Source of the DNA: Chloroflexota bacterium
GTDB lineage: Bacteria; Chloroflexota; Dehalococcoidia; UBA2979
Direction of reading: 5' to 3'
Assembly: GCA_016875695.1 (NCBI GenBank)
Contig: VGPB01000115.1
Coordinates: forward strand, 1-6,236
DNA: 6,236 nucleotides
Shown here: positions 5,410-6,236 of the stretch, piece after piece
Layout: every line of letters starts with the position of its first letter
Position numbering within the stretch: the first letter of the stretch is position 1
Notes under the pieces: model-generated
Database searches by the model: none
Told to the model about the DNA's origin: nothing
What the model saw: the letters and a program-made list of their open reading frames with translations, nothing else
Program-made: the position numbers and the translations under genes

Positions 5410-6236
5410 TCGCTGCCGAACTGCTCGACGAGCGTGTCGAGCGCGAGCGAGAGGGGCGGCCGTAGCGCCGTGCCCGCGAAGGAGTCGGCCAACAGGCGCG
5501 CGACGGGTGACGTGCGCCGGTAGTGGCGGCCGCCGGAGAGCGCGAACAGCTCGGCCGCGAGCTTCGTCGCATCCTGCGTGACGTAGGTGTTGGTGCGCAG
5601 CACGCGCGCGGCGTACGCCGCGCCGGCGGCGGAGCGCCACTAGCCCGCCATCTCGAGCAAGTACGCGCGCAGCGCCTCGTAGCGCATCGTCGCTTCGGCG
5701 AAGCGCAGGCGCAGCGCGGGCGACGCCGGTGGCGGCGTGGCGAGCGTATCGAGAATGCCACGCGCGCAGCCAAGCGGGATCGCGGCGAACAGGCAGAACC
5801 AGTACTGCAGGGGCTGCACCAGCACGAGGTAGTTCGCGAAGCCCAGCAGCTCGTCGGCGGGCGCGTCGGTGTAGCCCACGGTCTGGCTCTCCGTGCTGCG
5901 CATGCCGAAGCCGTCCCAGTCCGCGCGAATCTCGACGCCCGGCGCATCGGTGCGCACCGGGAAGAACTCGACGACGCCGGCGCCCGGGAGGTTCTCGGGC
6001 TCAACCGTCGCCGTCGAGAAGAAGTACTGCGCGAAACGCCCCGACGACGCCAGGACCTTGTCGCCGCTGACGCGGAACGTGCCGCCGGCGTCGCGCCGCG
6101 CGACGATTTTGGTCGCGGCGAGCGATCCGCCCGCGCCCGCCTTCGAGTTGCAGGCGGCGTACAGCTCGCCGGCGCGGAAGCGTGCGGCGATGCGCTCGAT
6201 CCGCGCGGCGTACGCGGCGCGCTCGCCGGGCGGCGC
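5406..6236 (-). pseudogene. Acyl-CoA dehydrogenase-like gene, 3' part, interrupted by an in-frame TAG (runs off right edge)
   Basis: Reading from the right edge, 198 codons are open, a TAG occurs at 5642-5640, and the same frame continues for 77 more codons to a second TAG at 5408-5406. The visible part covers the middle beta domain (GGSLAATKIVARRD, FRVSGDKVLASSGRFAQYFF, APGVEIRADWDGFGMRST) and the C-terminal helical domain (PADELLG, PLGCARGILDTLA, RYEALRAYLLEMAG). After the stop it continues WRSAAGAAYAARVLR, KLAAELFALSGGRHYRR and LADSFAGTALRPPL, which in this family bind FAD across the dimer. Loss of that tail should abolish activity. Intact members oxidise acyl-CoA thioesters using FAD; the substrate cannot be told, and a DszC/SfnB-like flavin monooxygenase is an alternative. 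A sequencing error or readthrough would restore a full gene. Confidence 0.8.

Noticed and set aside
4351..5640. 429-codon minus-strand open frame spanning the DUF1801 gene and part of murA
   Set aside because: It is arginine/alanine-biased shadow sequence overlapping two better-supported genes, with no family resemblance.
5640..5642. Amber codon reassignment (pyrrolysine or an alternative code)
   Set aside because: TAG is the terminal stop of most genes in this window and no tRNA or pylT-like gene is present, so one internal TAG is better explained by mutation or error.

Overview
High-GC bacterial chromosome segment with tightly packed genes on both strands. No rRNA, tRNA or CRISPR array was seen. 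The combination of Rex, an MreB-type actin, an aspartate-type MurA and very GC-rich codon use fits a Gram-positive-like or deep-branching high-GC lineage, such as Chloroflexota or early-branching Actinomycetota (Thermoleophilia or Rubrobacter-like). That placement is an inference and the window alone cannot fix it.

Left edge (1-618): the end of an IS3-family insertion sequence carries the start of its orfA on the minus strand. It abuts a broken remnant of a LuxR-type HTH domain on the plus strand, which also carries a frameshift. About 200 bp of apparently non-coding DNA with a strong hairpin follows. Next come a small VanZ-like membrane protein gene (plus) and, overlapping it tail to tail, a gene for a formylglycine-generating-enzyme-like (SUMF1 domain) protein (minus) that lacks the canonical cysteine pair.

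Centre (1812-4949): a divergent intergenic region separates the SUMF1-like gene from rex, the NADH/NAD+-sensing repressor. A Rex-box-like sequence overlaps a TATATT -10-like hexamer ahead of rex, which suggests autoregulation. Converging on rex is a minus-strand murA-mreB pair with a 29 bp gap. It links the first committed step of peptidoglycan precursor synthesis with the actin that organises wall growth. MurA has Asp where most enzymes have the fosfomycin-reactive Cys. MreB has Arg in place of a conserved Thr in the phosphate-2 loop.

Right edge (5005-6236): a DUF1801 protein gene (plus, divergent from murA) meets the 3' end of an acyl-CoA dehydrogenase-like gene (minus) that runs off the right edge. 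This gene is interrupted by one in-frame TAG, with recognisable family sequence on both sides in the same frame. TAG ends most genes here, so it is best read as a nonsense-mutated gene or a sequence error.

The window is mostly housekeeping (cell wall, redox sensing) with a mobile-element scar at the left. No convincing new multi-gene system was found. The points worth a second look are residue-level departures in MurA, MreB and the SUMF1 protein, the Rex operator, and the two broken genes.
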